64,000 nucleotides of DNA from an uncultured Clostridia bacterium (GCA_948467395.1 CAOKDX010000011.1:30352-94351); one strand, 5' to 3'; counted from the first letter of the stretch, positions 52,476 through 61,143 are shown. Made by a program: numbers and translations. Notes: generated by a model not told the origin, from the sequence alone.

Positions 52476-54470
52476 TTATTTTGTAGAATAATTAACAGAT
52501 AGATAGGGGGCAGCCAGTGTACTACCAACTATAATACTAATATTTTTATAGATATTGCCTAGCTTGAATGAATAAATATTTAACATTGCTGAATATTCGT
52601 TATATGTTCCACTTGGATGGTCTGATTTTTCAAACTTTACCAATGCAGCATTTGTGACTCTTCTGGCAACTTCATATCGTTCTGGGCTTTTTGCTGTGTT
52701 ATCACAAGAGATGTCAAAATTGTTGTTATGTTTTAGTCGATACCAAATATCTCCATTTCTAACAAACGTACTGTGGGCAAAGGCATCCTGTAAATTATGA
52801 ATTGCCATGCCCCAGACAAATTCTCTTTTTTGGGCTTTGGTAGGTGCTTTGCCAAATTCCTGTTGCCATGGGATGTTATTTATATCATTTTTGATTGCAC
52901 TGGCTAATTCTTGCATATTTTTAATTGGGTATGTCGCTGTCCCGCCAAACTGTAGTTGATTTGCAAGTCTTGTTTCATAAATATATGCTGCAATATAATT
53001 AGTAGTGTAAAATCCATGCCACCATGGATTGTCTCCCATACCTTTCGTGTATTTGTTGGTGTCAGGAAATCTTGCTCCCTTTTTAAGTATACTGCGATTG
53101 GAGGGGAGCATACCTGCATGTGCATCTTTTGTCCAACTTCCTTCTATGCAGTTTGTAGAATCAAAGCTTATTACTTTTCGTTTATTTTCTTTTATTGTCA
53201 TATTGTTCTGGTTGGATAATATATTTCTTTTTTTATAAGATTCTTTGAAAGATTCATAATTATCTAATGCATATTGGACATCTAACAAGCCGTTTCCATA
53301 TTTTTGCTTTTCACCATAACTATTGGCACTTTCATTTAATAATTCCCTAACAAAATCTGCGGATACAGAGGGATCTTTTTCCCAAATGAGTGATGCGGCT
53401 GCAGTTACTTGAGGGGTTGCGAGACTAGTTCCAGATGCGACTATTTCGTCATGAAATATACCTGTACTACGAACTAATTCGCCAGGAGCAACAATTTCTA
53501 TTTGATCTCCGATGGAACTGCTCTTTGCCAGATTGCCATTTTTTTCAACTGATCCGACGGCCATGGCTTCCTCGAATGCTGCGGGATATTGTACCCCGTT
53601 TTCGCCTGCGTTTCCTGCTGAGGCAATAATAAGTATTCCTGCTTTTTTTGCGTCACAGATAGCTTGTTTAAGAGCTTCAGAATAGGTGTCCATTCCAAAA
53701 CTCATGTTGATAATGTTGACATCAGCCTTGATAGCTATGTATATTCCTTCTATTATGCGACTAACAGGTGACAAGTTGTTATCATCTAAAACACGAATTG
53801 AATATATTTCTGCATTTGGATTAATTCCAGTTATTCCCGTATTGTTATCCTTAGCGGCAATTAGGCCTGCAACACTATTTCCATGTCCTGTGCCATCCAT
53901 AAACAATGGTGACATTTCTTCTTCTCCAGGAATAAGACTAATAGTATTTGATGGCTCAATGTTTATATCAGTTCCGTAATCTACACCGGAATCGAGAATT
54001 GCTATTTTTATTCTTTTCTTTGTACTTGATTTTTTTGTTTTATCTGCATGTATCATCCGGACATTCCATTCATTTGCACTATTATTTGTTTTTACCATGA
54101 TACTATTTTTTTTGTGGATTGATTTATTTTTCAACATATTATTTTTATTACTATTTGCTTTTACGTTGAAATCTTCCTCTATAAATTTAATTCCAGGGGT
54201 CTCTTTGATTTTAGCAGCTTCATTCTTTGACAATGCTATCGAAATCATCTGATGATTCTCTGTAAGTCTGCTATTATTACTCATATTTTTATTTTTCTGA
54301 TTTGAATATTTCTCTTGGATTTTTCCAAGTTGGCTGGTTTTTTCTGAATAAATTATATAATTTTTAGGTTTTTCGCCGCTTTTTCCCTGCAGGATAATTC
54401 TCTCTGGCATTGTATAGTAGAGAATAAAACATATAATTGTGAGCAAAATCATGAGTCTTTTTGATAACAT
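52476..54470 (-). CDS. subtilisin-like serine protease with C-terminal HxxxDxxxH domain
   Basis: A 664-residue exported or anchored protein. I chose the ATG at 54470 with GGAGGAATATT upstream; the TTG nine codons earlier precedes that site. A hydrophobic N-terminal segment is followed by an inhibitor-like prodomain (about 35-110). The S8 catalytic residues are Asp160 (ILDSGVDYG), His196 (GTGHGNS) and Ser349 (SGTSLATPQ), with the Asn in SAGNAG. After about residue 410 a separate domain begins. It contains His558, Asp562 and His566 in WGMAIHNLQDAFAHSTF, a pattern like zinc-dependent phospholipase C-type proteins. What the second domain does is unknown. Confidence 0.82.
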   Translation of the reverse strand: MLSKRLMILLTIICFILYYTMPERIILQGKSGEKPKNYIIYSEKTSQLGKIQEKYSNQKNKNMSNNSRLTENHQMISIALSKNEAAKIKETPGIKFIEEDFNVKANSNKNNMLKNKSIHKKNSIMVKTNNSANEWNVRMIHADKTKKSSTKKRIKIAILDSGVDYGTDINIEPSNTISLIPGEEEMSPLFMDGTGHGNSVAGLIAAKDNNTGITGINPNAEIYSIRVLDDNNLSPVSRIIEGIYIAIKADVNIINMSFGMDTYSEALKQAICDAKKAGILIIASAGNAGENGVQYPAAFEEAMAVGSVEKNGNLAKSSSIGDQIEIVAPGELVRSTGIFHDEIVASGTSLATPQVTAAASLIWEKDPSVSADFVRELLNESANSYGEKQKYGNGLLDVQYALDNYESFKESYKKRNILSNQNNMTIKENKRKVISFDSTNCIEGSWTKDAHAGMLPSNRSILKKGARFPDTNKYTKGMGDNPWWHGFYTTNYIAAYIYETRLANQLQFGGTATYPIKNMQELASAIKNDINNIPWQQEFGKAPTKAQKREFVWGMAIHNLQDAFAHSTFVRNGDIWYRLKHNNNFDISCDNTAKSPERYEVARRVTNAALVKFEKSDHPSGTYNEYSAMLNIYSFKLGNIYKNISIIVGSTLAAPYLSVNYSTK

Positions 54471-54496
54471 AATATTCCTCCGATTATTTTTATTCA

Positions 54497-54525
54497 AGTG
54501 TACTGTAATAAGTTGGAAAAATCAA
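54497..54525 (-). promoter_or_regulatory. promoter of the protease-LRR unit
   Basis: On the - strand TTGATT (54520-54525) and TACACT (54497-54502) are 17 bases apart, placed about 25 bases before the ribosome site of the protease gene. Confidence 0.6.
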
Positions 54526-54530
54526 CTAGG

Positions 54531-54686
54531 TTGGCAATTTTTGGTTATTTTTCGTCAATATATACAAAATAATTTTTATTATATTCATTGGCTGATTATC
54601 TTAAGTTAAACTTTTCACCATTTATGAGATTCTTCAGAAAGCAATACAATTGTGCAATTTGTATAGTTTATGACCAAAATTGCCAA
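54531..54686. repeat. MITE-like segment bounded by inverted repeats
   Basis: TTGGCAATTTTTGGT at 54531-54545 and ACCAAAATTGCCAA at 54673-54686 are inverted repeats of 14 bases with one extra T. The 127 bases between them are AT-rich and have no gene. An inner palindrome TACAA-TTGTGCAAT-TTGTA lies near 54650. No target duplication is obvious. Confidence 0.4.
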
Positions 54687-54820
54687 ATCTTCCGCTTGAC
54701 ATAACTGGTAATGCGATCCGACAGCACATGTACGTTGTAACTATCTCTGGCCATATTGTAACAGGTGGATTTTATACATGCTCTTCCGTGCACGCTGGCA
54801 AAAGAACTTTTCCATCCAAA

Positions 54821-55537
54821 CTATTTTGCTTTTTGTTTTTTCAAAGCTATTCCACATACAATTACCGATGCAAAAAAGATAAAGATTAGATACCATAGAT
54901 TTTCAAAGCAAAATCCATGGTCCAACATCAATCGGTATCCCCAAGAGGCTGGGAAAATTCGTCCTATCCTTTCCAAAAAATCGGGTAGAAACTCAATGGG
55001 AAACATAATTCCGGAAAGCATAATTGAGGGCAAAAACAATAATTGTGCTATCATCGTCAGTTTCGCTTGATTTTTTACCATCAATCCTAAAACACTTCCA
55101 ATGCTTAACGACGAGGTAATGTATATAGCAAGTGCAGGAAAGAAAAACGGGAGTTGTGTCGGCAAAGCTGCATCAAATAGAATGGGGGCAAGCAGCACGA
55201 TCACAACACAGGTAATCATCAAATGAACAAATGCGGAAAGGAACATTGTAACAAGTCCTAAACAGATAGGTACTCCGTTTGCTTTATAAACTTTTTTTAT
55301 GTCACTTCCGTAAGTTTCAATCAAAGACGGCGGTAATCCGATAAATGCCCCCATTGAAACACTCATTACAATCATAGATTGTATTAGTGTGTTTCTCATT
55401 TCGGGCATAATGGAAGTAAAAATACCGCCCATAAGAAGAAAGAAAATAATCGGAACGATATAACAGGTCACTAAGAGGGATTTACTTCGTATATCCAATT
55501 TCCACTGTAATGCCATACCATATAAAAAACCGTTCAT
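54821..55537 (-). CDS. ABC-2 type transporter permease
   Basis: A 238-residue integral membrane protein with about six hydrophobic segments (starting MNGFLYGMALQWKLDIRS; the LPSIMLSGIMFPIEFLP segment is typical of the ABC-2 fold). It overlaps the ATPase gene by four bases (ATGA). With the ATPase and MerR regulator it forms an operon on the - strand, probably exporting a drug, lipid or small molecule. Confidence 0.85.
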   Translation of the reverse strand: MNGFLYGMALQWKLDIRSKSLLVTCYIVPIIFFLLMGGIFTSIMPEMRNTLIQSMIVMSVSMGAFIGLPPSLIETYGSDIKKVYKANGVPICLGLVTMFLSAFVHLMITCVVIVLLAPILFDAALPTQLPFFFPALAIYITSSLSIGSVLGLMVKNQAKLTMIAQLLFLPSIMLSGIMFPIEFLPDFLERIGRIFPASWGYRLMLDHGFCFENLWYLIFIFFASVIVCGIALKKQKAK

Positions 55538-56352
55538 TCTGTTTCCCTCCCTGCCATTTCGATAAAATGCTGTTCCAGTGTACCACGGTCAACTTTAATA
55601 TCCAATAGATGGATTTCTTTTTGCTTCCAATCATGAAGCAAGGAAATCAAAGTATCTTCAATAGTATCTGTTTCAAAAGTGCTGTTCCCCTGTCTCGTTT
55701 TGATATGGATAATATACTTTTCCCCAATTTTATCTGTCAGTTCTGTCGCTGTGCCACAAAAGGCAATCTTCCCATGATTCAAAATGGCAAGGCGGTCACA
55801 TAAGTTTTCCACTTCTGCCATATCGTGACTTGCCAAAACGATCGTTTTTCCTTGTGACTTGAGTGTGCGAATTTGCTCGTGAAGTGAAACCCTGCCCAGG
55901 GCATCCAGCCCCGCAGTCGGCTCATCGAGAAAAATAATATCTGGATTACCAATCAGTGCAAGGGCAAGATGCAATCGCCTTTTTTGTCCTGTGGATAGTT
56001 CGATATACTGCTTTTTCGTGGTTTCTTTTATACCAAGAGCATCCAGCATAGTGAAATCAATCTTTGCCTTGTTCCATTTTGAAAATAATCTTACCGCCTC
56101 CATCGGTTTGATATGGGCAGGTAAAGAGGATGATTGCAGCTGAATACCCATTTTCCCGTTTACCGTAATTGTACCGCTGTCATATTTTCTCAAACCCTCA
56201 ATACATTCAAGGGCTGTTGTTTTTCCTGCACCATTTATACCGAGCAGAGCGAAAACTTCTCCCTTTTCAATTTCTAAATCAAGTCCACCCAGAACAATGT
56301 TGCTGCCATAGCTTTTCTTTAATCCACGAACCTGTATTGCAGGATTCATCAT
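55534..56352 (-). CDS. ABC transporter ATP-binding protein
   Basis: A 272-residue ATPase with Walker A GINGAGKTT (about 39), signature LSTGQKRRLHLAL (about 126), Walker B IIFLDEPTAGLDA and switch His in ASHDMAEVE. It couples to the permease just downstream and overlaps the MerR gene by four bases. Substrate unknown; the regulator suggests induction by a toxic compound. Confidence 0.9.
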   Translation of the reverse strand: MMNPAIQVRGLKKSYGSNIVLGGLDLEIEKGEVFALLGINGAGKTTALECIEGLRKYDSGTITVNGKMGIQLQSSSLPAHIKPMEAVRLFSKWNKAKIDFTMLDALGIKETTKKQYIELSTGQKRRLHLALALIGNPDIIFLDEPTAGLDALGRVSLHEQIRTLKSQGKTIVLASHDMAEVENLCDRLAILNHGKIAFCGTATELTDKIGEKYIIHIKTRQGNSTFETDTIEDTLISLLHDWKQKEIHLLDIKVDRGTLEQHFIEMAGRETE

Positions 56353-57146
56353 TCCACCCCCTCAAATGGATTTTCTCCAAGTCTTGAAAAGTAGATTTGC
56401 AAAGCCGGCTCTAAATAGTCGTTTACAATTTTTTGTCTTTCTTCCCAAGCATTTGAAGCGGTATCAATCTTGCCAATCTCCATCAATTTCGGAAGCATAC
56501 TCATATCACCGTTCGTAAATTCTATAATCAATCCCCAATACTCTTTTACAATTCGTTGGCATCCCTCACTTTCAGGAGACACACCTGCCTTTTGAAGTTC
56601 TATAATTTCATCACTCAAACGGTTAAATCTATCCATAAAATTCAAACCGCTTTCCTGATCAAACCGATTGCGGATATGATCGAGCGTATCATCATCAAAC
56701 CGTTTAATGAGATAGTAAGAGTCATTATTCATCTGAAGATTGACAATAATATCTGCATACTTCTTAAAGTTGACTGTCTGCATTTGTAACACTTCTTCCT
56801 TTAACTGTTCGATTGCTGTCAAAGAAGCGGTGAGCTGTTTTATTTTCTCTCGTATACTATCTGCCTGTTCGGTAAGGGCGGCTGCCACATCATTCGGTGT
56901 CTCTAAAGAAATTAAGCGATGCTTTATATCATCCAAAGAAAAACCCAATGATTTCAAAGATATAATTTGGTGAAGCATAACTAAATCTTTATCTGTATAA
57001 AGTCTTCGCCCGCCTTCACTTTCTGCCGAAGGGGATAACAAGCCTTCTTTGTCATAATATTGCAGTGTACGGACAGTAACTCCTGTTTTCTTTGCAGCTT
57101 CTCCAACTGTCATAAACCCAGGCGGTATTGTTCTATGTTTTGCCAT
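56349..57146 (-). CDS. MerR-family transcriptional regulator
   Basis: A 265-residue regulator. The N-terminal HTH starts TVGEAAKKTGVTVRTLQYYDKEGLL and is followed by a helical dimerisation segment and a C-terminal domain of about 150 residues that is likely to sense a ligand (similar in layout to TipA-type regulators). It is the first gene of the operon and lies behind a promoter with a 19-base spacer, the hallmark of MerR-controlled promoters. ATG at 57146 follows AGGAGGTAG. Confidence 0.85.
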   Translation of the reverse strand: MAKHRTIPPGFMTVGEAAKKTGVTVRTLQYYDKEGLLSPSAESEGGRRLYTDKDLVMLHQIISLKSLGFSLDDIKHRLISLETPNDVAAALTEQADSIREKIKQLTASLTAIEQLKEEVLQMQTVNFKKYADIIVNLQMNNDSYYLIKRFDDDTLDHIRNRFDQESGLNFMDRFNRLSDEIIELQKAGVSPESEGCQRIVKEYWGLIIEFTNGDMSMLPKLMEIGKIDTASNAWEERQKIVNDYLEPALQIYFSRLGENPFEGVE

Positions 57147-57160
57147 AATTATCTACCTCC

Positions 57161-57199
57161 TATCATGTATGATACATCATTACGCCGCGTCACAAACAA
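57161..57199 (-). promoter_or_regulatory. MerR-type promoter with 19-base spacer and dyad
   Basis: On the - strand TTGTTT (57194-57199) and TATCAT (57169-57174) are 19 bases apart. Next to the -10, TATCAT-N2-ATGATA (57161-57174) has perfect 6-base arms. The long spacer is typical of promoters activated by MerR proteins through DNA twisting, so autoregulation is likely. Confidence 0.5.
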
Positions 57200-57318
57200 G
57201 ACCATTTTCTAAAAAATTTGCGGCTGAGATTTTGTAACAAGCCAATCAGAAACAACATGCCTTTTTTCCTTTCCTCCTTTTCCCTGAGCTGGACGGACAT
57301 CTTGTTTTATGCTTTGGA

Positions 57319-57942
57319 CTAGTTTCTATTGATTCGAGCCGATTGTATTGCCGCTATATTCTGGGCAATTTTTTCTTTTGGCCAGTCCCACCATTTGATA
57401 CAAAGCAAATCAGAAATGACAGTTTCATCAAAGCGTTTTTTAATTGGTTTTGCTGGAACACCTCCTACAATAGTATATGGCGGCACGTCTTTTGTGACAA
57501 CGGCACGAGCGCCAATAATTGCTCCATCACCAATCGTAACTCCTGCTAAGATAACAGCTTCAAAGCCAATCCATACATCATTGCCGATTATAATGTCGCC
57601 CTTATTATCCCAACTCTTCGCCACATTCTTTTTATCCAACCCCCATTCTTCAAAAAAGAGCGGAAAAGGGTATGTGCTTAATGAAGCCAACGTATGATTT
57701 GCACTGTTGAAAAGAAATTTTGCACCACAGGCAATGGAACAAAACTTTCCGATTATGAGCTTGTCATGATTGATTGGATAATGATACAATACGTTATTTT
57801 TTTCAAATCCCCTAGGGTCATTTGAAAAATCGTTATACATCGTATAATCGCCTACTTCAATATTGGGATTTGTAATCACATTTTTAAGATAAACTGTCTG
57901 CATATCTCCTATACGTGGATATATTTTCTTTGAATCAGCCAT
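57319..57942 (-). CDS. Vat/CatB-type xenobiotic O-acetyltransferase
   Basis: A 207-residue left-handed beta-helix (hexapeptide) acetyltransferase. The pattern [36 protein letters not shown] with the catalytic His, [12 protein letters not shown] and [14 protein letters not shown]-like [14 protein letters not shown] matches the family that contains streptogramin A (Vat) and chloramphenicol (CatB) acetyltransferases. Sequence alone does not decide the substrate. ATG follows CAGGAGGGTTT. It is on the same strand as, and upstream of, the MerR/ABC operon in the AT-rich island; together they could form a small resistance cluster. Confidence 0.8.
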   Translation of the reverse strand: MADSKKIYPRIGDMQTVYLKNVITNPNIEVGDYTMYNDFSNDPRGFEKNNVLYHYPINHDKLIIGKFCSIACGAKFLFNSANHTLASLSTYPFPLFFEEWGLDKKNVAKSWDNKGDIIIGNDVWIGFEAVILAGVTIGDGAIIGARAVVTKDVPPYTIVGGVPAKPIKKRFDETVISDLLCIKWWDWPKEKIAQNIAAIQSARINRN

Positions 57943-58071
57943 TTTTAAACCCTCCTGTCGGTCATGTATAAAATAATTTTATTCATTTGCTGTGTTGTTT
58001 TCAATACACCAAACATTACAGACGTAAGGTGTAAAAAAGAGAGCCGCTTTTCTTACAGCAGCTCCCAGAAA

Positions 58072-58335
58072 TTATTTTTGATATATTATTTTTCTAATAG
58101 CATAAACCGAAAGATGGTAAAAATCCGCAAGGTTCTCCATAGATATACCTTGCTTATAATCCGATATAATCTTTTTATTACGGTCTTCCAGCTCTTTTCG
58201 GTAGCCAGATAATTCTCCCCAAGGTTTATGTTGTTCAGTTTTTGCAGGAATATAGATATAACCTGCCTGCATATACTTTTGCAATTCTTCAACCAGCCTG
58301 ACAGGGAGAATTGCATTTGCATTGATATATTTCAT
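58072..58335 (-). CDS. small CD3324-type DNA-binding-like protein
   Basis: An 87-residue protein (KYINANAILPVRLVEELQKYMQAG; then a basic helix and a C-terminal HTH-like ISMENLADFYHLSVYAIRKI). It resembles the clostridial CD3324 family and Mor-type activators in its layout. ATG at 58335 has AAGGAGGAGG upstream and a strong promoter of its own. Role unknown; such genes often lie next to resistance or mobile genes. Confidence 0.75.
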   Translation of the reverse strand: MKYINANAILPVRLVEELQKYMQAGYIYIPAKTEQHKPWGELSGYRKELEDRNKKIISDYKQGISMENLADFYHLSVYAIRKIIYQK

Positions 58336-58398
58336 ATGCGGCCTCCTCCTTGATTGATTTGGTCAAGCAGCAAAGCCAGCAATCTATGTTAGCGACTA

Positions 58399-58427
58399 AT
58401 TATACCATAGAGGTTTGGACAAATCAA
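58399..58427 (-). promoter_or_regulatory. promoter of the CD3324-type gene
   Basis: On the - strand TTGATT (58422-58427) and TATAAT (58399-58404), spacer 17. This is close to consensus. Confidence 0.75.
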
Positions 58428-58764
58428 GAAAACAAAAACAAACGACAGAACTTTTCATGCTCTGCCGCCTTGTCACTTATGCGTAAATGATTTCCTCAGT
58501 CATAATTGCTTTTCTGTATCTTCTCCGTTATAATATTTTTTATTGGCGCCCTATGAAAGGCGATAACCACATATGAAATCGTAGATTTCAATTTCTCATT
58601 TGTCGGGAAATCGCAGGGAGCGTAAAATCGAAATTTGAAAGTGAATTGCTCAAACTTTCCCTATTTTTAAGGCTTTGTAGTACCTAGAACCTTACGTTAT
58701 GTATCATTTTCCCTTGTTTTTGCCCTTGCTGGGTATTTACAAGGGAAAACTCTTTTGCGGATTG
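58428..58764. other. intergenic region, probable left edge of the mobile element
   Basis: About 340 bases without a gene between the CD3324-type promoter and the integrase stop. It contains small inverted repeats (CGCCCTATGAAAGGCG near 58548; GAAATCGTAGATTTC near 58575). An attachment site may lie here, as integrase genes usually sit next to one, but I could not find a matching direct repeat at the other end. Confidence 0.35.
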
Positions 58765-60060
58765 TTAATCACTACCCACTACCTTATCAAGAAGTTTAGC
58801 GGAATTACGCTTTGCCTCCCTGTCGGCATGGGCATATACATTCATGGTAATACTGATGTCAGAGTGTCCTAACAGTTCCTGCACGTCTTTCGGCTGTGCC
58901 CCATTGGCAAGCAGGTTGGAAGTATAGGTATGCCTAAGCGTATGGAAGTGGAAATTTTCAAATCCCGGCAGGCGGTCTTTTATCGTCCGACAAACAATCC
59001 CTATTGTGCTTGGGGATTCGTATGCCCCGTCTGGTCTTAAACATACAAGGGAAATCTCTGTGTAATCTTCGGGTATCTCTGCTGTACCGTCCAGATGGTA
59101 CAGTTCATAATATACTCTGCTCTTTTCTGTCACTTCCTTGTAATAGTTTAGATGGTAAAGCTGTCCGCACTGTAAACGCTGTCGGTGCTGCTCCTTTTTG
59201 GCTTTCCTCAAAATTTTAGTGAGTGTATCGCCAAAGTCAACGGTCCGCACCTTCTTCCGCTTTGTCGGGCCAATCTCCGTCTTGTGCCTTGCACCGTTGT
59301 AACGGACACTCCTCCGTACCGTAAGATACTGCTCATCAAGATTGATGTCCTGCCATGCCAGCCCACATACCTCGCCAAGCCTCAGACCTGTGAAATAAGC
59401 TATCTGCATTGGCAGGATGGCAGGCTTATTCTTTTTTTCCAGATAAGCCATCAACTCCTGATATTGCTGAAATGTTAATGGTGTGGTTCCGGCATCTTCG
59501 CTTTCTCCATCTGTGAATAAGTCGGCATTTTCAGACTTCTTCCTTAACACTACATACTGCATTGGATTAAAAGTAATATACTTCTTTGGGAATACTGCAA
59601 ACCGGAAAGACTGCTGTAATACAGCCGAAAAAGAATGGATATAATCTTTGCTATACCCTTTTGAGGTAAATCCCCCAGCAGTGCCTCCAAATGTGAGCAG
59701 ATCTAAAAACTGCTGTAAATGCTCCGATGTGACCGATTTCAGTTTACGGTCACTGATAGGGTGCTGTTTGATTCTGCTAATAGTCAGAAGATAATTTTCA
59801 ACAGTTCCGTTACTCAGTGTTCCCGTTTTCAGTTCTTCATCTGCCCATACGTCCAGCAGACCGCCCAGCGTGATATTCTCCGTCTTTGCCACAAACTTCT
59901 TTTCCTCATAATCCTCCATTGCCTTGCGAAGAAGTTTCTCCGTTTCGCTCTTGCTCTCTGTACCTGCGTACTCTTTCTGCACCAGATTTCCACTTTCATT
60001 CTCTACATAAAAGCGATAGTACCATTTCTTTCCTTTTTTTCTTACAGAACCTTTTGCCAT
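58765..60060 (-). CDS. int: tyrosine recombinase integrase
   Basis: A 431-residue site-specific recombinase that inserts and, with an excisionase, removes the element. The N-terminal arm-binding domain (GSVRKKGKKWYYRFYVEN) is followed by a core-binding domain and a C-terminal catalytic domain with Arg in FTGLRLGEVCGLAW, HTLRHTYTS, LGHSD and the nucleophile Tyr in MNVYAHAD. ATG at 60060 follows AGGAAAGGAG. The frame is open 39 codons upstream, but that part is a structured intergenic region and not likely coding. Confidence 0.93.
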   Translation of the reverse strand: MAKGSVRKKGKKWYYRFYVENESGNLVQKEYAGTESKSETEKLLRKAMEDYEEKKFVAKTENITLGGLLDVWADEELKTGTLSNGTVENYLLTISRIKQHPISDRKLKSVTSEHLQQFLDLLTFGGTAGGFTSKGYSKDYIHSFSAVLQQSFRFAVFPKKYITFNPMQYVVLRKKSENADLFTDGESEDAGTTPLTFQQYQELMAYLEKKNKPAILPMQIAYFTGLRLGEVCGLAWQDINLDEQYLTVRRSVRYNGARHKTEIGPTKRKKVRTVDFGDTLTKILRKAKKEQHRQRLQCGQLYHLNYYKEVTEKSRVYYELYHLDGTAEIPEDYTEISLVCLRPDGAYESPSTIGIVCRTIKDRLPGFENFHFHTLRHTYTSNLLANGAQPKDVQELLGHSDISITMNVYAHADREAKRNSAKLLDKVVGSD

Positions 60061-60130
60061 AATAAAAATCTCCTTTCCTAACTGGCAATCGGAACTGAAA
60101 AGATATGCTTGTTTTTGCGAAAGCAACGAG

Positions 60131-60186
60131 CCAAATCCAAGCTTGCTTGCATTTGGCGACTGCCCGCGATTGCTCATTTATGAGCA
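60131..60186. repeat. two palindromes upstream of int
   Basis: CCAAATCCAAGC-TT-GCTTGCATTTGG (60131-60156) has 12-base arms with one mismatch. TGCTCAT-TT-ATGAGCA (60171-60186) is a perfect 7-base dyad. They lie between the XRE gene and the integrase gene and could be regulatory sites, a transcription terminator for the XRE message, or arm-type recombinase sites. Confidence 0.55.
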
Positions 60187-60222
60187 TATGCGTGTAGGCA
60201 TATCAAAACCCCGGTTGCCCTG

Positions 60223-60837
60223 TTACAAGGAATGTTCACTCAGCAGATTTTTCAGCCTTATTTTCGCAAGTTCCGGCTCCTTGGCATACACCCTTACAAT
60301 GTCGCTGATTTCACTTGTGCTGTTGATAAAACGCATAACCTCCCGAAGAAACATGACGTTGTTAAACTCCTGCTCGGATTCAAAGCCCATGACCTTTGAC
60401 ATTGCCTCGTTGAAATCCCCGCTCTTACCATACTCTTTGCTCGCATGGGTAAGGGACTGGTTAAACATACGGTACTCATAAAGGAACAAAAGCAGCAAAT
60501 CCTTTGAGAAATCGCTTTCTTCCTCTTTCATGTCAAGCGGGAAATCGCCCATTATCCGGCTCATGGCGGATTCAATCTTAAAATCCCTGCTGTCCGACAT
60601 ATCCGCCCCCATATCCTCTGTTTCGCCCCGGAGCCATGCCGCTGATACATGAAGTGCATCCGCTAATCCCTCAACAATCAGTTTCTTTGTGTTGTCAATG
60701 CTCCCATTCTCATACCGCTGGATGGTGGTCTTGTTCACGTCCATCTGTCCGGCAACATACTGGAGGGGGAGTTTCAGCGACTTGCGGCGTTGTTTCGCCC
60801 GTTCACCGATTGTCCTGCGAAGTTCTTTCTTCTCCAT
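60223..60837 (-). CDS. XRE-family repressor-like regulator
   Basis: A 204-residue protein with an N-terminal HTH (PLQYVAGQMDVNKTTIQRYENG, read in parts; about 20-60). The C-terminal 130 residues are helical without a peptidase motif, so this is not a LexA-type self-cleaving repressor. It is divergent from the AlpA-like gene across a control region with two identical-class palindromes. Role: likely control of the element's integration and excision genes, with autorepression. Confidence 0.85.
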   Translation of the reverse strand: MEKKELRRTIGERAKQRRKSLKLPLQYVAGQMDVNKTTIQRYENGSIDNTKKLIVEGLADALHVSAAWLRGETEDMGADMSDSRDFKIESAMSRIMGDFPLDMKEEESDFSKDLLLLFLYEYRMFNQSLTHASKEYGKSGDFNEAMSKVMGFESEQEFNNVMFLREVMRFINSTSEISDIVRVYAKEPELAKIRLKNLLSEHSL

Positions 60838-60913
60838 CGTGACCTCCTTGCACTGCGTTCCCCCTGCTTGTTATAAGCTGTTAAAGGGAAATCTGTTTCG
60901 TTGTTACAAGACT

Positions 60914-61027
60914 ATAATAACACACAAAAACAGATATTGCAATATGCAAAATAGAAATAACTGCAAAAGGACTTGACAAAACCATCGTATTTATTTATTA
61001 TGTATTTTACAGCGTTGCATAATGCAA
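60914..61027. promoter_or_regulatory. divergent control region with two TTGCA-N3-TGCAA operators
   Basis: The XRE promoter (- strand) is TTGCAA (60937-60942), 17 bases, TATTAT (60914-60919). The AlpA-side promoter (+ strand) is TTGACA (60973-60978), 17 bases, TATTAT (60996-61001). Palindrome 1 (TTGCAATATGCAA, 60937-60949) covers the XRE -35. Palindrome 2 (TTGCATAATGCAA, 61015-61027) sits just after the + strand start. Both fit TTGCA-N3-TGCAA. This is a lambda-like layout for repressor binding; the binding protein is inferred to be the XRE protein. Confidence 0.75.
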
Positions 61028-61059
61028 TATTGTAAATCAACAAGAAAGGGGATACGGAT

Positions 61060-61143
61060 ATGAGCAGGAATGAAAATGCAGGAAAAACAGGTTATCGGAA
61101 AAGAGGGAGGATATTTGTATGGCAGAGATTAAGATTGGAATGA
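61060..61143 (+). CDS. possible 27-residue leader ORF
   Basis: ATG at 61060 is preceded by GAAAGGGG at a proper distance. The peptide is MSRNENAGKTGYRKRGRIF followed by VWQRLRLE and stop, rich in Arg and Lys. It overlaps the start of the AlpA-like gene by 25 bases in another frame, so translation of it could couple to that gene. It may also be chance. Confidence 0.3.
   Translation: MSRNENAGKTGYRKRGRIFVWQRLRLE

Noticed and set aside
58441-58764. Direct-repeat attachment sites at both ends of the mobile element
   Set aside because: I compared the left gap with 63670-63815 by eye and found no convincing shared core of ten or more bases.
60061-60177. An N-terminal 39-residue extension of the integrase
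   Set aside because: The frame is open, but the sequence consists of palindromic regulatory DNA and the ribosome site fits the ATG at 60060.
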